From JARRNE01 sp963824085 (GTDB lineage Bacteria > Pseudomonadota > Gammaproteobacteria > Chromatiales > Chromatiaceae): a stretch of DNA of 64,000 nt. A program made the translations under genes and the position numbers. The notes beneath the pieces are model-generated. The model did no database searches and had not been told where the DNA came from. It was given only the letters and a program-made list of their open reading frames with translations. Within the stretch, counting starts at the first letter, position 1, and every line of letters begins with the position of its first letter. The stretch covers positions 62,001 to 126,000 of the forward strand of contig CAWGNT010000007.1 of assembly GCA_963824085.1 (NCBI GenBank). Reading direction: 5' to 3'. This document shows, piece by piece, positions 35,377 through 44,488 of this stretch.

Positions 35377-37695
35377 TCACGCCTGTCTGAACCGCCGGTA
35401 GCGACGGATCAACGCGTTGGTCGAGCTGTCGTGCTTCGGCAGCGGCTCCTCAACGCTCTCGACCTCCGGAATGATGCGCTTAGCAAGCACCTTGCCCAGC
35501 TCCACCCCCCACTGGTCGAATGAGTCGATGTTCCAGATAACGCCCTGGGTGAACACGGCGTGCTCATAGAGCGCTACCAGCTTGCCCAGGGCGGCAGGGG
35601 TCAGGCACTCGAGCAGAAGGGTGTTGGATGGCCGGTTGCCCTCGAAGGTGCGGTGCGGCACCAGCCAGTCGGGGGAGCCCTCGGCCTTCACCTCTTCGGG
35701 CGTCTTGCCGAAGGCAAGCGCCTCGCCCTGGGCGAGGACATTCGCCAGCAGCATGTCGTGGTGCTCGCCGAGCGAGTTGAGCGCCTGGCCGAAGGCGATG
35801 AAATCGCACGGGATGAGCCGTGTCCCCTGGTGGATGAGCTGGTAGAAGGAGTGCTGCCCGTTGGTCCCCGGCTCGCCCCAATAGATGGGCCCCGTGTCGC
35901 AGGCGACCCGCTCGCCGTCTAGCGTCACATGCTTACCGTTGCTCTCCATCGTCAGCTGCTGAAGATAAGCCGGGAAGCGCTTCAGGTACTGCTCGTAGGG
36001 CAGAACCGCGACCGTCTGGGCGCCGAAGAAGTCGTTGTACCAGACCGACAGCAGCCCCATGAGCACCGGCAGGTTGCTCTTGAACGGCGCGGTGCGGAAG
36101 TGCTCGTCCATTTCGTGGAATCCCGCGAGCATGGCGCGAAAATCCTGCGGACCAATGGCGAGGATGGTGGAGAGCCCGATCGCCGAGTCCATGGAGTAGC
36201 GCCCGCCGACCCAGTCCCAGAACCCGAACATGTTGGCGGTATCGATGCCGAACTTGGCCACCTCCGCGGCGTTGGTCGAGACCGCCACGAAGTGCCGCGC
36301 CACCGCCTGCTCGTCGCCGCCGAGCCCGGCGAGCAGCCAGGCGCGCGCGCTCTGAGCATTCGTCATGGTCTCCAGCGTCGTGAAGGTCTTCGACGCGACG
36401 ATGAAGAGGGTCTCCGCCGGATCGAGGTCACGTACGGCCTCGGTGTAATCGGTGCCGTCGATGTTGGAGACGAACCGGAAACGCATCCGTCGGTCGCTGT
36501 AATACTTCAGGGCCTCGTAGGCCATCACCGGCCCCAGGTCGGAGCCGCCGATGCCAATGTTGACGACGTTGCGGATGGGGAGACCGGTGTGGCCCAGCCA
36601 GGCGCCGCTGCGGACCTGTTCGGCGAAGTCGGTCATCTTGTCCAACACCGCATGGACCTCAGGCACCACGTCCTGGCCGTCGAGGACGATCGACGTCCCC
36701 TTCGGCGCGCGCAGCGCCACGTGCAGGACGGCCCGCTGCTCCGACACGTTGATCCGTTCGCCGTGGAACATGGCGTCGATCCGCCCCCGCAGGTCGCACT
36801 CGTCTGCCAGCTGCAGCAAGAGCTCGAGGGTCTCGTCGGTGATCCGGTTCTTCGAGTAGTCGAGGTAGATCCCCGCCCCCTCTGCGGCCATGCGCTCACC
36901 GCGCGTCGGGTCCTCGGCGAAGAGCTGGCGCAGGTGCAGCCCGCGGACCTTGCGGTGGTGCGCCGCAAGGGCCTTCCATGCCGGACGCGCCGTTATGGAA
37001 CGGCTTCCCGATGTCGCTTGATCGCCTAGGTGGTCGGCGCTTGCCGCCGCGGTGTCCCATGCACGAAAGCCACCGACGAAGGCGTTGGCGTTCTCAACCT
37101 CACGGCAACCCGAGGGGAGCTTCTTCAGCTTCTTGACGTTACCGCCACCGAGCACAACGTCCTCCGGCTCGAGGGCGGCGACCAACTGCGCGACCACGTC
37201 CGCGACGTGCTTGCGCCACTTCTTCTTGCCCCGTCGATCGATCGCCTCGACCCCGACGTAATCCTCGTATGTCCCCTTCTTGTACGGGAGATGGGCGAGC
37301 TCCATCGGCTCGACGATTCCGTCCACGATGAGGGTGGAACCGAGCCCGGTGCCGAGCCCCAGAAACAGCATCTTTCCGCCCTGGTAGCTTCCGAGCGCCT
37401 GCATGGCCGCATCGTTCATCACCTTCACCGGGCAGCCGAAGGCCTTCTCGAACTCGAACCCCGTCCATCCCGACCCCAGGTGACGCGGCTCCGCGACCGG
37501 GCGATTGTGAAGTACCGGTCCGGGATAACCGATGCTCACCGCCTCGTAGTCCCAGTCGCCGGCGAGCTCCTTGACTCGCGTGACCATCTGCTCGGCCGTT
37601 AGCTTCGGCCCGGAATCGAACCGCCGCCGCTCGCCCTGCCCAGTCGCGAGGATCTTGACGTGAGTACCCCCGACATCCACCGCCAGCACCTTCAT
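35377..37695 (-). CDS. Fused ROK-family (polyphosphate-type) glucokinase and glucose-6-phosphate isomerase
   Basis: 772 residues in one uninterrupted frame. Residues 1-215 form a PpgK-like ROK kinase: phosphate loop DVGGTHVKI (7-15), N94-D95 in the catalytic region, GLGTGLGSTLI (113-123), GGGNVKKLKKLP (183-194) and the family-typical end NANAFVGGF. A linker of about 20 residues follows. Residues from about 234 to 772 form a complete PGI of normal length with NIGIGGSDLGP, SKTFTTLETMTNA, the signature GGRYSMDSAIGLS, HQGTRLIPCDFI and FDQWGVELGK. The fusion would convert glucose to fructose-6-phosphate in two steps. The ATG at 37695 follows GGGAGGG. Cytoplasmic. The phosphoryl donor (polyphosphate or ATP) cannot be read from sequence alone. 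Confidence 0.9.
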   Translation of the reverse strand: MKVLAVDVGGTHVKILATGQGERRRFDSGPKLTAEQMVTRVKELAGDWDYEAVSIGYPGPVLHNRPVAEPRHLGSGWTGFEFEKAFGCPVKVMNDAAMQALGSYQGGKMLFLGLGTGLGSTLIVDGIVEPMELAHLPYKKGTYEDYVGVEAIDRRGKKKWRKHVADVVAQLVAALEPEDVVLGGGNVKKLKKLPSGCREVENANAFVGGFRAWDTAAASADHLGDQATSGSRSITARPAWKALAAHHRKVRGLHLRQLFAEDPTRGERMAAEGAGIYLDYSKNRITDETLELLLQLADECDLRGRIDAMFHGERINVSEQRAVLHVALRAPKGTSIVLDGQDVVPEVHAVLDKMTDFAEQVRSGAWLGHTGLPIRNVVNIGIGGSDLGPVMAYEALKYYSDRRMRFRFVSNIDGTDYTEAVRDLDPAETLFIVASKTFTTLETMTNAQSARAWLLAGLGGDEQAVARHFVAVSTNAAEVAKFGIDTANMFGFWDWVGGRYSMDSAIGLSTILAIGPQDFRAMLAGFHEMDEHFRTAPFKSNLPVLMGLLSVWYNDFFGAQTVAVLPYEQYLKRFPAYLQQLTMESNGKHVTLDGERVACDTGPIYWGEPGTNGQHSFYQLIHQGTRLIPCDFIAFGQALNSLGEHHDMLLANVLAQGEALAFGKTPEEVKAEGSPDWLVPHRTFEGNRPSNTLLLECLTPAALGKLVALYEHAVFTQGVIWNIDSFDQWGVELGKVLAKRIIPEVESVEEPLPKHDSSTNALIRRYRRFRQA

Positions 37696-37815
37696 GAATC
37701 CGCCCTCCCCTGTCGTGGCGCACAACCTTTGCCTACTTCCCGCACTCGGGCGATTGCCCGTATATACGCAATCCGCACGGCTCGTCCGGTTTGTGGCCTT
37801 ATGGGTCCAAAGACC

Positions 37816-38412
37816 TCAGCCGCCCACCTGTTGGGTGTCGTTCCACAGTCGGATCACCGGCTCGTGCAATCCATGCTCGTATCCAAGCACGCTGAGGCTC
37901 GCTGTTTCCAGTAGGAAGAAGCCTCCGCCGCCGGGCTCCAGACCGAGCCAACGCGCGGCCAGTACCCGCAGAAAGTGCGCGCTGGAGAACAACAGGACAT
38001 TCCCCTCCGCGGCGCGGACTCGGCCGACGACGCGATCGGCTCGCGCCCCGACATCGGCGGGCGACTCCCCTCCTGGACAGCCGTCCCGGAACAACTTCCA
38101 GTCTGGGCGCTCGACATGAATGTCCTTGGTGCGGCGCCCTTCATAGTCGCCGTAGTTCCACTCGAGCAGGTCGGGGTCCGTCTCCGCGACTGCACCAAAA
38201 CCCGCCAGCCCACAGGTACGCGCCGCACGCACGAGGGGGCTGGTGAACACCTTGGCGAACTCGAAGCCATCGAGGCGCTCGCGAAGCCGCCGAGCATTTC
38301 GCTCCCCGCGCTCAGTGAGCGGGATATCAGTCAGCCCGGTGTGTCGGCCAGCAAGGCTCCAGGCCGTCTCACCGTGCCGAGCCAAGAAGACAAGTGGGAG
38401 CGCGTTACTCAT
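37816..38412 (-). CDS. Histidine phosphatase family protein
   Basis: 198 residues with the phosphohistidine His13 in FLARHGETAWSL, a second conserved arginine in FTSPLVRAARTC, an acidic residue in LLEWNYGDYEG and the C-terminal histidine in FSSAHFLRVLAARW. This small branched group is often annotated as phosphoglycerate mutase-like or CobC-like; the substrate is unknown. It lies 120 bases upstream of the glucokinase-PGI gene on the same strand, so it may be co-transcribed and act in sugar-phosphate turnover. Confidence 0.85.
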   Translation of the reverse strand: MSNALPLVFLARHGETAWSLAGRHTGLTDIPLTERGERNARRLRERLDGFEFAKVFTSPLVRAARTCGLAGFGAVAETDPDLLEWNYGDYEGRRTKDIHVERPDWKLFRDGCPGGESPADVGARADRVVGRVRAAEGNVLLFSSAHFLRVLAARWLGLEPGGGGFFLLETASLSVLGYEHGLHEPVIRLWNDTQQVGG

Positions 38413-38930
38413 GCGAACCGTCCCCTCTGGTCCAGAAGCGAAAAAGTCGGGCGAGCATGGATGGTCTCTGCGAAGAAGCTGGACGGAGCCTTCGGTTCGT
38501 GGGCATCGGCCACGTCCGTGCTCTCATTGTGACACCATGTACCGCGACTCGGTTCACCGAGCACGGAACCACGCTCGCCTTCCTCCGCGACCTGTTCCAG
38601 TCAGGAACCCTGCAAGCATCACCAACCTGAACATGTCAGGCTGACCGTGGGGAATGGAAATAACCGTCGGCGTTGGATCTTCCATCGACCGGCAGCAAAC
38701 CGTCTCGGAACCGACCGCGCCAAGCTCACCCATTCGCGCGTGGAAGTTCACAGACTGGATGAAGAGGTCCTTGGCGACCTTGCCTCGGCGGTGGTGTCGT
38801 AGAAGCAGTTGAAGCGACGCACCACTCGACCGTCGATAAGCCCACTCGCGGCCGCGATGACCGGAAGCTCCATGCTGTCGACGGTGCGCCCATGCCGCAC
38901 CCAGGGCTCATACGCAACGGGCAGATCAAA
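38413..38930. other. Gene-poor region with a possible NTF2-like scrap
   Basis: On the minus strand about 38760-38940 a short open stretch reads PWVRHGRTVDSMELPVI and GLIDGRVVRRFNCFYDTT, reminiscent of the end of a SnoaL/NTF2-like domain. No start or full domain is present. The rest shows nothing. Confidence 0.3.
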
Positions 38931-39710
38931 TCAAGGCTCCGGTTCGGCAACGCGCTCGGACGACGGTGCGTTCCCGGAGTCGGCGAGGCCGATGAGCGTG
39001 GTGAAGCGCTGCCAGGGCCAGCCGCCGAACCGGTTGAGCTCGGGGGCGTACATCTCGGAGATGGAGCCGTCGAGGTAGAGGGCGTCCGGGCAGTCGAGCG
39101 CATCCCGGAAGAGGGTGCCAAAGTCATGGAAGTTCACCGGCGCATTGGAGATGGCAAACACCACCCGCCCTTCGCGGTCGATGCCAACACCATTTCGGAT
39201 GTGCTTGCTGTGATACCCGGGGATGAAGCGGGAATTCAGCTCCCCGCCGATGACCAGCATGGGGCCAGACTGTACGGCGTACCTGACCTCGCCTTCCGGT
39301 CGGTAGTCATCGCTGCGCACCACCCGGGCACCCGCCGTCGTGATGTAGAAAACGCCGTTGGGCTTGAGAAAGAAGTTCCCTCCCCCCTCCCCGAGGTTAA
39401 GGCGGTAGAAGCGCCTACCGTTCTCTATGTAGAGACCGAGCGGCGTGTAGTCCGCGGAGTAGATGCCACCGTTGACGGCGAAGCGCAGCGTCCTCCCTTG
39501 GCTCTCCAGCGCCTCCCGCAAGGTATGGATGCTGCCGTAGGGCGTACCGTCCGCGCGCTTCCAGAAGAACTGTAGACGCCGTTCCTCTCCCTTGTCCAGC
39601 CGGTAGATGTCGAAGCCTATCTTCTGATGATTAAGCGAAAAAGCCGTCGCGGCGGCAGCGGACTGCACCACCAGCAGTGCGAGCATCAGTAATACGAGGC
39701 GGAGGGGCAT
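38931..39710 (-). CDS. Secreted phosphodiester glycosidase (NAGPA/DUF2233-like)
   Basis: 259 residues. The N-terminal signal peptide (MPLRLVLLMLALLVVQSAAA, cleavage near 20) directs export. The mature domain has the NAGPA-type strings FAVNGGIYSADYTPLGL, VQSGPMLVIGG, RNGVGIDREGRVVFAIS and ALYLDGSISEMY. Members include the mammalian uncovering enzyme and bacterial periplasmic proteins of largely unknown substrate. Monocistronic. Complete, with an Asp/Glu-rich C-terminus. Confidence 0.85.
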   Translation of the reverse strand: MPLRLVLLMLALLVVQSAAAATAFSLNHQKIGFDIYRLDKGEERRLQFFWKRADGTPYGSIHTLREALESQGRTLRFAVNGGIYSADYTPLGLYIENGRRFYRLNLGEGGGNFFLKPNGVFYITTAGARVVRSDDYRPEGEVRYAVQSGPMLVIGGELNSRFIPGYHSKHIRNGVGIDREGRVVFAISNAPVNFHDFGTLFRDALDCPDALYLDGSISEMYAPELNRFGGWPWQRFTTLIGLADSGNAPSSERVAEPEP

Positions 39711-40033
39711 GATCCTGTGTCTCGATCGCGTCGGTCAATCAGGTCACTTGAATCAGACTAGCGCGTCTCGACCGCCAGCGCACAGGGGACGCGGAAAACT
39801 ACAACTTGTGCATCCACTGCGGCCCTGCGAGGTGACGTCTCGTCAGCCTTTAAACCGGCGACACCGTTTGGCGCCTTGGCGATTCTATATGGGAGGCCCT
39901 TGGTCGTTCGGTTTTCCGGGGCCGGGTTTGCGGGCGCCGGCGGGTCTTGTTTCGGTTGAGTATTCGCCGCTCTTGTTGTGAATTCTGAGAGCCAACCGGA
40001 CTATCATTCTGCCGACATGCGACGCTTCGCGCC
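39711..40033. other. Intergenic region, nothing recognised
   Basis: Upstream of the phosphodiester glycosidase gene. No gene is supported; a plus-strand frame at 39709-39981 has no homology. Confidence 0.35.
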
Positions 40034-40237
40034 GGGTAATTAGCGTCGCACCTCAGCTGGAACGTCCCGTAGGCGGGTTGGAACCGCCCGTCGGACTCCC
40101 CAAGCGCGGGCGATCTGCGACCTCGGAACGTCAGGTAACGCATACCCCGCGGGATAGTCATCTGACAGAGTGGTACAGCGCGGAGGAGTCTCCGGGAAAG
40201 GCACAGGCCGAATTGCGAGCCGGCGTGGCTAATGACG
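40034..40237. repeat. MITE-like repeat, copy at 40 kb
   Basis: The left end, ATTAGCGTCGCACCTCAGCT followed by GG (40039-40060), matches the 59.6-kb copy in about 26 of 30 positions. The right end is weaker (GCTAATGACG at 40228-40237). It adjoins the 3' end of the CSS-EAL pseudogene. Confidence 0.5.
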
Positions 40238-41241
40238 CGGTGCCGGTATTATGGCGCCTGGTGCCGGGGGATTCTTGGCTATCTCTTCGAGCAGATCGTC
40301 CATGGTTACGGGCTTACTGAATAAGAAACCCTGTCCCAGCCGCACGCCTCTCTCGAGGAGATAGCGCGCCTGCTCGGCGCGCTCCACCCCCTCGGCGATG
40401 ACCTCGACTTCGAGCTTCTTCGCCATGTCGATGATGCTGTCGACAAGGTGCTCCGTCACAGCGCAGGTTCCGATGGCTTCGACGAATACCTTAGCCAGAT
40501 TCCGGCGAGGGCAGCGAAGATCGTCAGCGGGAAGCCCGGGATCGACCGCACCGTGTGCAGATAGCCGTCTGCGGGAAAGAGAGCGTCGTCCTCAGCGCCC
40601 GCCGCGAGCTCCCGGTAGCGCCCTCCGTATCTCGCGGCGAGCAAGTGCTTTCCGTCGAGTACCACCCCGATGTTGACATCGGCGACCCCGTAGCCGTCCA
40701 ACACGCGGTAGATCGCCTGAGGATAGACAGGGGCGTTGATCTGGTCCCCGTCCCTGAAGCGGAGTCCCAATGTGAGCGAGATGGCGGCAATCCCCAGTGC
40801 GGGCTCATCGAGCGCGTAGACGGTCAGACCCTGGCCCATCAAGGATTCGTCCTCTCTGCTCAGGGCCATCGGCGGATCGACCATCCCCCAGCTCGTACAT
40901 GCCAGGTGGTGATCCCGAATGATTCCGATCTCGCGAATGGAGGGGTGGAGATAGGCGTTCCGTCTCAGGAGCGCCACCGCATCCTCGCTGCACTCGCCGC
41001 CGGTCGCTCGGGCGGCATCCCCCAATACAGACACTACGTTGTTAAGGATCTCGGAGACCCGCCGCGAGACGACGTCGAGTGCCGAATCGATCTCCCGTTG
41101 ATTCTCTGCCTGGGACTGGTGATACGCGACGGCCGCGAGCGCGGCGAAAGGAAGAATACCGATGACAAGGGCGAGCAGAATGTATCTTCGGTGCACCGAA
41201 GACACTCCGACGTCCATCCTTGGCTCAAAAGCAGATGGCAT
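40229..41241 (-). pseudogene. CSS-motif/EAL-domain c-di-GMP phosphodiesterase, internally deleted
   Basis: The N-terminal part (41241 or 41217 to about 40500) encodes a membrane anchor (RYILLALVIGILPFAALA) and a periplasmic CSS-type sensor domain with its conserved ACTSWG. Just where a second membrane segment ends (IFAALAGIWL) the sequence jumps, with a frame change, to the last 75 residues of an EAL domain (DSIIDMAKKLEVEVIAEGVE, QARYLLERGVRLGQGFLF). About 180 residues of EAL, including the catalytic EAL/ExL core, are missing, so phosphodiesterase activity is lost. Confidence 0.85.
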
Positions 41242-41356
41242 GATCCGTGGCTATGCCGTTCGCATTCTTCTGGGGCCGGATCCACCACGCCGCGCCCGGC
41301 ACTTTGCGAACGACCTCGCCCCCCAAGTTGCTCGCGTGACTTCGACCTCGTGGCCC

Positions 41357-42793
41357 TCAGGAGAATGCTGTCTGGCAAACGGAAAGCAGAGCTGCCGGGT
41401 AAACGCCGAGCGCCAGCATCAAGAGTCCGTTGAGCGAGACGGCGACACGGGTGCCGGTGCCGGCCGCCAACAGCGCATCGGTCTCAGGCTTGTCGAAGTA
41501 CATCAGCTTGATGACGCGCAGGTAGTAGAAGGCACCGATGATCGAGAAGACCACCGCAACCACGGCGAGCCACGTCAGGTCGACTCGGATTACGGCCTCG
41601 AGCACCAGCAGCTTCGCCATGAAGCCCACCGTCGGCGGTACGCCTGCCATCGAGAACATGAGGAGAGCCATCATGGCGGCGTACCATGGGTCACGGTCGT
41701 TCAGGCCCTTGAGGTCGTCGAGCCGCTCGGCGTCAAAGCCCTTGCGGCTCAGGAGCACCAGAACCCCAAAGGCACCGGCGGCCATGAGCGCGTAGACGAT
41801 GGCATAGAACATCGCGGCGGCATAGCCCTGGGCGGTTCCTGCAAGGATGCCGAGGAAGATGAAGCCTACGTGGGAAATGGTCGAGTACGCCAGCATTCGC
41901 TTGATGTTGCTTTGGGCAATGGCGACCACGTTGCCGAGTGCCATCGACAGAACCGACAGGACGATGAGCATGCCCTCCCAATGCGGCTGCAGGGTCCCAA
42001 GCCCGTCGACCAGCAGCCGGATGGCGATGGCAAAAGCAGCGATCTTGGGAGCACTGCCCAGGAAGAGCACAACCGGCGTCGGTGCTCCTTCGTAGACATC
42101 GGGAACCCACATGTGGAATGGCACGGCGCCGAACTTGAAGCCGATCCCCACCACGAGGAAGGCGAGCCCGAACACGAACACCTTGTTCTGCATGCCTTGC
42201 TCCGCGGCGACCCGAGCAACCGCTCCAAACTCCAAGGAGCCCGTCGCGCCATAGATCATGGAGACGCCGTAGAGCAGCATCCCGGAGCCGATCGCGCCGA
42301 GGATGAAATACTTCATGGCCGCCTCAGCGCCGCCCTTCGAGTCGCGGTCGAATGCGACCAGAGCATAGAGGCACAGTGCCTGGAGCTCCAGCCCGAGATA
42401 GATTGTCAGGAAGCTGTTCGCGGAGACCATGATTAGCATCCCGAGCACCGCAAACAGCCCGAGCACATAGTACTCGCCGCTTAACATGTTCCGGTCCCGG
42501 AGGAAGTCTTTGGCGTAGACGAAGGCGAAGATCGCGACGATCAATATCAGGACCTTCAGCACGTCGCTCATGCCGTCACGGACATAGGAGCCGTCGAGCA
42601 CGACCTGGCGCTCGCCGCCGCCCACCCAGCCGACGACACCGATGGCGATCAAGAGGCCAATCAGCGTCAGCGTATGATTGATTCCCTTGCGGCTCTCCTT
42701 GAGGTACAGATCCACCACGAGGACTGTACTTGCCAAGCCCAGGATGAAGATCTCCGGCAGGACGGGTAGCAGATTGGCTGTATCGAATGACAT
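41357..42793 (-). CDS. nuoN: NADH-quinone oxidoreductase subunit N
   Basis: 478 residues and about 14 membrane helices, an antiporter-like subunit of the complex I membrane arm. Hallmarks: LELQALCLYALVAFDRDS near the first conserved glutamate helix and FKFGAVPFHMWVPDVYEGA with the conserved lysine. The last gene of the nuo operon, 122 bases after nuoM. Intact. Confidence 0.95.
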   Translation of the reverse strand: MSFDTANLLPVLPEIFILGLASTVLVVDLYLKESRKGINHTLTLIGLLIAIGVVGWVGGGERQVVLDGSYVRDGMSDVLKVLILIVAIFAFVYAKDFLRDRNMLSGEYYVLGLFAVLGMLIMVSANSFLTIYLGLELQALCLYALVAFDRDSKGGAEAAMKYFILGAIGSGMLLYGVSMIYGATGSLEFGAVARVAAEQGMQNKVFVFGLAFLVVGIGFKFGAVPFHMWVPDVYEGAPTPVVLFLGSAPKIAAFAIAIRLLVDGLGTLQPHWEGMLIVLSVLSMALGNVVAIAQSNIKRMLAYSTISHVGFIFLGILAGTAQGYAAAMFYAIVYALMAAGAFGVLVLLSRKGFDAERLDDLKGLNDRDPWYAAMMALLMFSMAGVPPTVGFMAKLLVLEAVIRVDLTWLAVVAVVFSIIGAFYYLRVIKLMYFDKPETDALLAAGTGTRVAVSLNGLLMLALGVYPAALLSVCQTAFS

Positions 42794-42915
42794 GGGGTGA
42801 CTAATCCTAACGAGCGTGCCTCACGCGCGTGGCGCACCAGCTTGTGGAGGCCGCCCGGCTTGAGGCAACGCGAGGATGCCGATCAAGGTTCTTGCCTGCG
42901 AAGATCCCATCCGGG

Positions 42916-44466
42916 TCAAAACTGGGTCGAGGCGATGGGTGCCGCCGTCCTGCCCAGCTTGGACACGGCGACGTGCTGCACCAGGTTTTCGATGCTGGGC
43001 TCCATGACTTGAACGAGGGGAGCCGGCCAAAGCCCCAGTACGAGAACCGCAGCGGCCAGGGTACCGAGCACCAGCATTTCCCGACCATTGGCGTCCTTAA
43101 GACCAGCTACTCCAGCATTGGTGACGGGACCAAACACAACCCGCTTGACCATCCACAGCGTATACGCCGCACCGAGGACGAGGGTCGTAGCGGCAAGAAA
43201 GGCAAACCAGAAATCGGCACGGAAGCTCGCCAGTATGACCATGAATTCGCCGACGAAGCCCGAGGTACCTGGCAGCCCCGCATTGGCCATGGCGAAGAAG
43301 ACCATAAGCGCCCCAAAGATCGGCATGGTGTTGACCACCCCGCCGTAGTCCGAAATCTGACGCGAGTGCAGCCGGTCATAAAGCACGCCCACGCAAAGGA
43401 AGAGCGCACCGGAGATAAACCCGTGGGAGATCATCTGGACCATACCGCCGGAGACGCCGAGCACTGCACCCGATGCCGTTCCCGAGCGTTGGAAGATGGT
43501 GAAAGCGATGAAAAACCCGAGGGTTACAAAGCCCATGTGGGCGATTGACGAGTAAGCGATGAGCTTTTTCATGTCCTGCTGCACCAGGGCCACGAAGCCG
43601 ATATAGACGACGGCGATCAGGGACATGGCGATGATCAGCCAGTCGAGCGAGGCGCTCGCATCAGGGGTGATGGGCAGGCTGAACCGCAGGAAGCCGTAGC
43701 CGCCAATCTTGAGCATGATCGCAGCCAGGACCACCGAGCCCCCCGTCGGGGCCTCCACGTGGGCGTCCGGGAGCCAGGTGTGCACTGGCCACATGGGCAC
43801 CTTAACCGCGAAGGCGACAAGGAAGGCGAGGAAGATCAGCACCTGCTCGGTCATCCCCAGCTTGAGGAAATGGTAGTCCAGGATGCTGAAGGAGCCCGAC
43901 TGAAAGTACATGTAGATCAATGCGACCAACATGAACACCGAGCCGAAGAAGGTGTATAGGAAGAACTTGATCGTGGCGTAGACGCGGTTCGGCCCGCCCC
44001 AGACCCCGATGATGAGGAACATCGGAATCAGCATGGCTTCCCAGAACACGTAGAACAGGATGGCGTCCAGAGCTGAGAAGACTCCCACCATCACGCCTTC
44101 CATGATCAGGAACGCCGCCATGTATTGGGACGGTTTGTAGGTGATGACCTCCCACCCGGCGATGATCACGAGAATCGTGGTAAAGGTCGTGAGCAGAATG
44201 AGCGGCATGGAGATGCCGTCCACCCCGAGGTAGTAATAGATGTTGAAGGAAGGGATCCAGGGCGCGTGCTCGACGAACTGCATTTGGGCCGTGGATGCGT
44301 CGAATCCCGACCACAGACCCAGGCTAATGACGAAGGTGAGCAGGGAAAAGCCGAGCGCGAGCCACTTGGACACAGTCGCCGCGCGGTCCCCGCTGGCGAG
44401 CACCAGGATACCGCCAACGATTGGCAGCCAGATGGTCAGGGTAAGAATAGGGAAATCAGCGTGCAT
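42916..44466 (-). CDS. nuoM: NADH-quinone oxidoreductase subunit M
   Basis: 516 residues, an antiporter-like proton-pumping subunit. Visible motifs are YLGVDGISMPLILLTTF, FYVFWEAMLIPMFLIIGVWG (conserved Glu) and VKVPMWPVHTWLPDAHVEAP. ATG with GGGGAG upstream. 22 bases after nuoL. Inner membrane. Full length. Confidence 0.95.
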   Translation of the reverse strand: MHADFPILTLTIWLPIVGGILVLASGDRAATVSKWLALGFSLLTFVISLGLWSGFDASTAQMQFVEHAPWIPSFNIYYYLGVDGISMPLILLTTFTTILVIIAGWEVITYKPSQYMAAFLIMEGVMVGVFSALDAILFYVFWEAMLIPMFLIIGVWGGPNRVYATIKFFLYTFFGSVFMLVALIYMYFQSGSFSILDYHFLKLGMTEQVLIFLAFLVAFAVKVPMWPVHTWLPDAHVEAPTGGSVVLAAIMLKIGGYGFLRFSLPITPDASASLDWLIIAMSLIAVVYIGFVALVQQDMKKLIAYSSIAHMGFVTLGFFIAFTIFQRSGTASGAVLGVSGGMVQMISHGFISGALFLCVGVLYDRLHSRQISDYGGVVNTMPIFGALMVFFAMANAGLPGTSGFVGEFMVILASFRADFWFAFLAATTLVLGAAYTLWMVKRVVFGPVTNAGVAGLKDANGREMLVLGTLAAAVLVLGLWPAPLVQVMEPSIENLVQHVAVSKLGRTAAPIASTQF

Positions 44467-44488
44467 TCCGGTCCGTCTCCCCGTCGAG

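Noticed and set aside
40034..40237. Degenerate tRNA genes suggested by CTCAGCTGG
   Set aside because: No cloverleaf can be formed and no T-arm consensus follows. The motif recurs as an inverted repeat end instead.
41162..42436. 424-codon plus-strand open frame opposite nuoN
   Set aside because: Antisense shadow of a certain gene. The translation is His/Asp/Glu-rich with no domain, as expected from the complement of GC-rich membrane protein codons. The same applies to 44240-45622, 50247-51929, 53746-55119 and 35929-37029.
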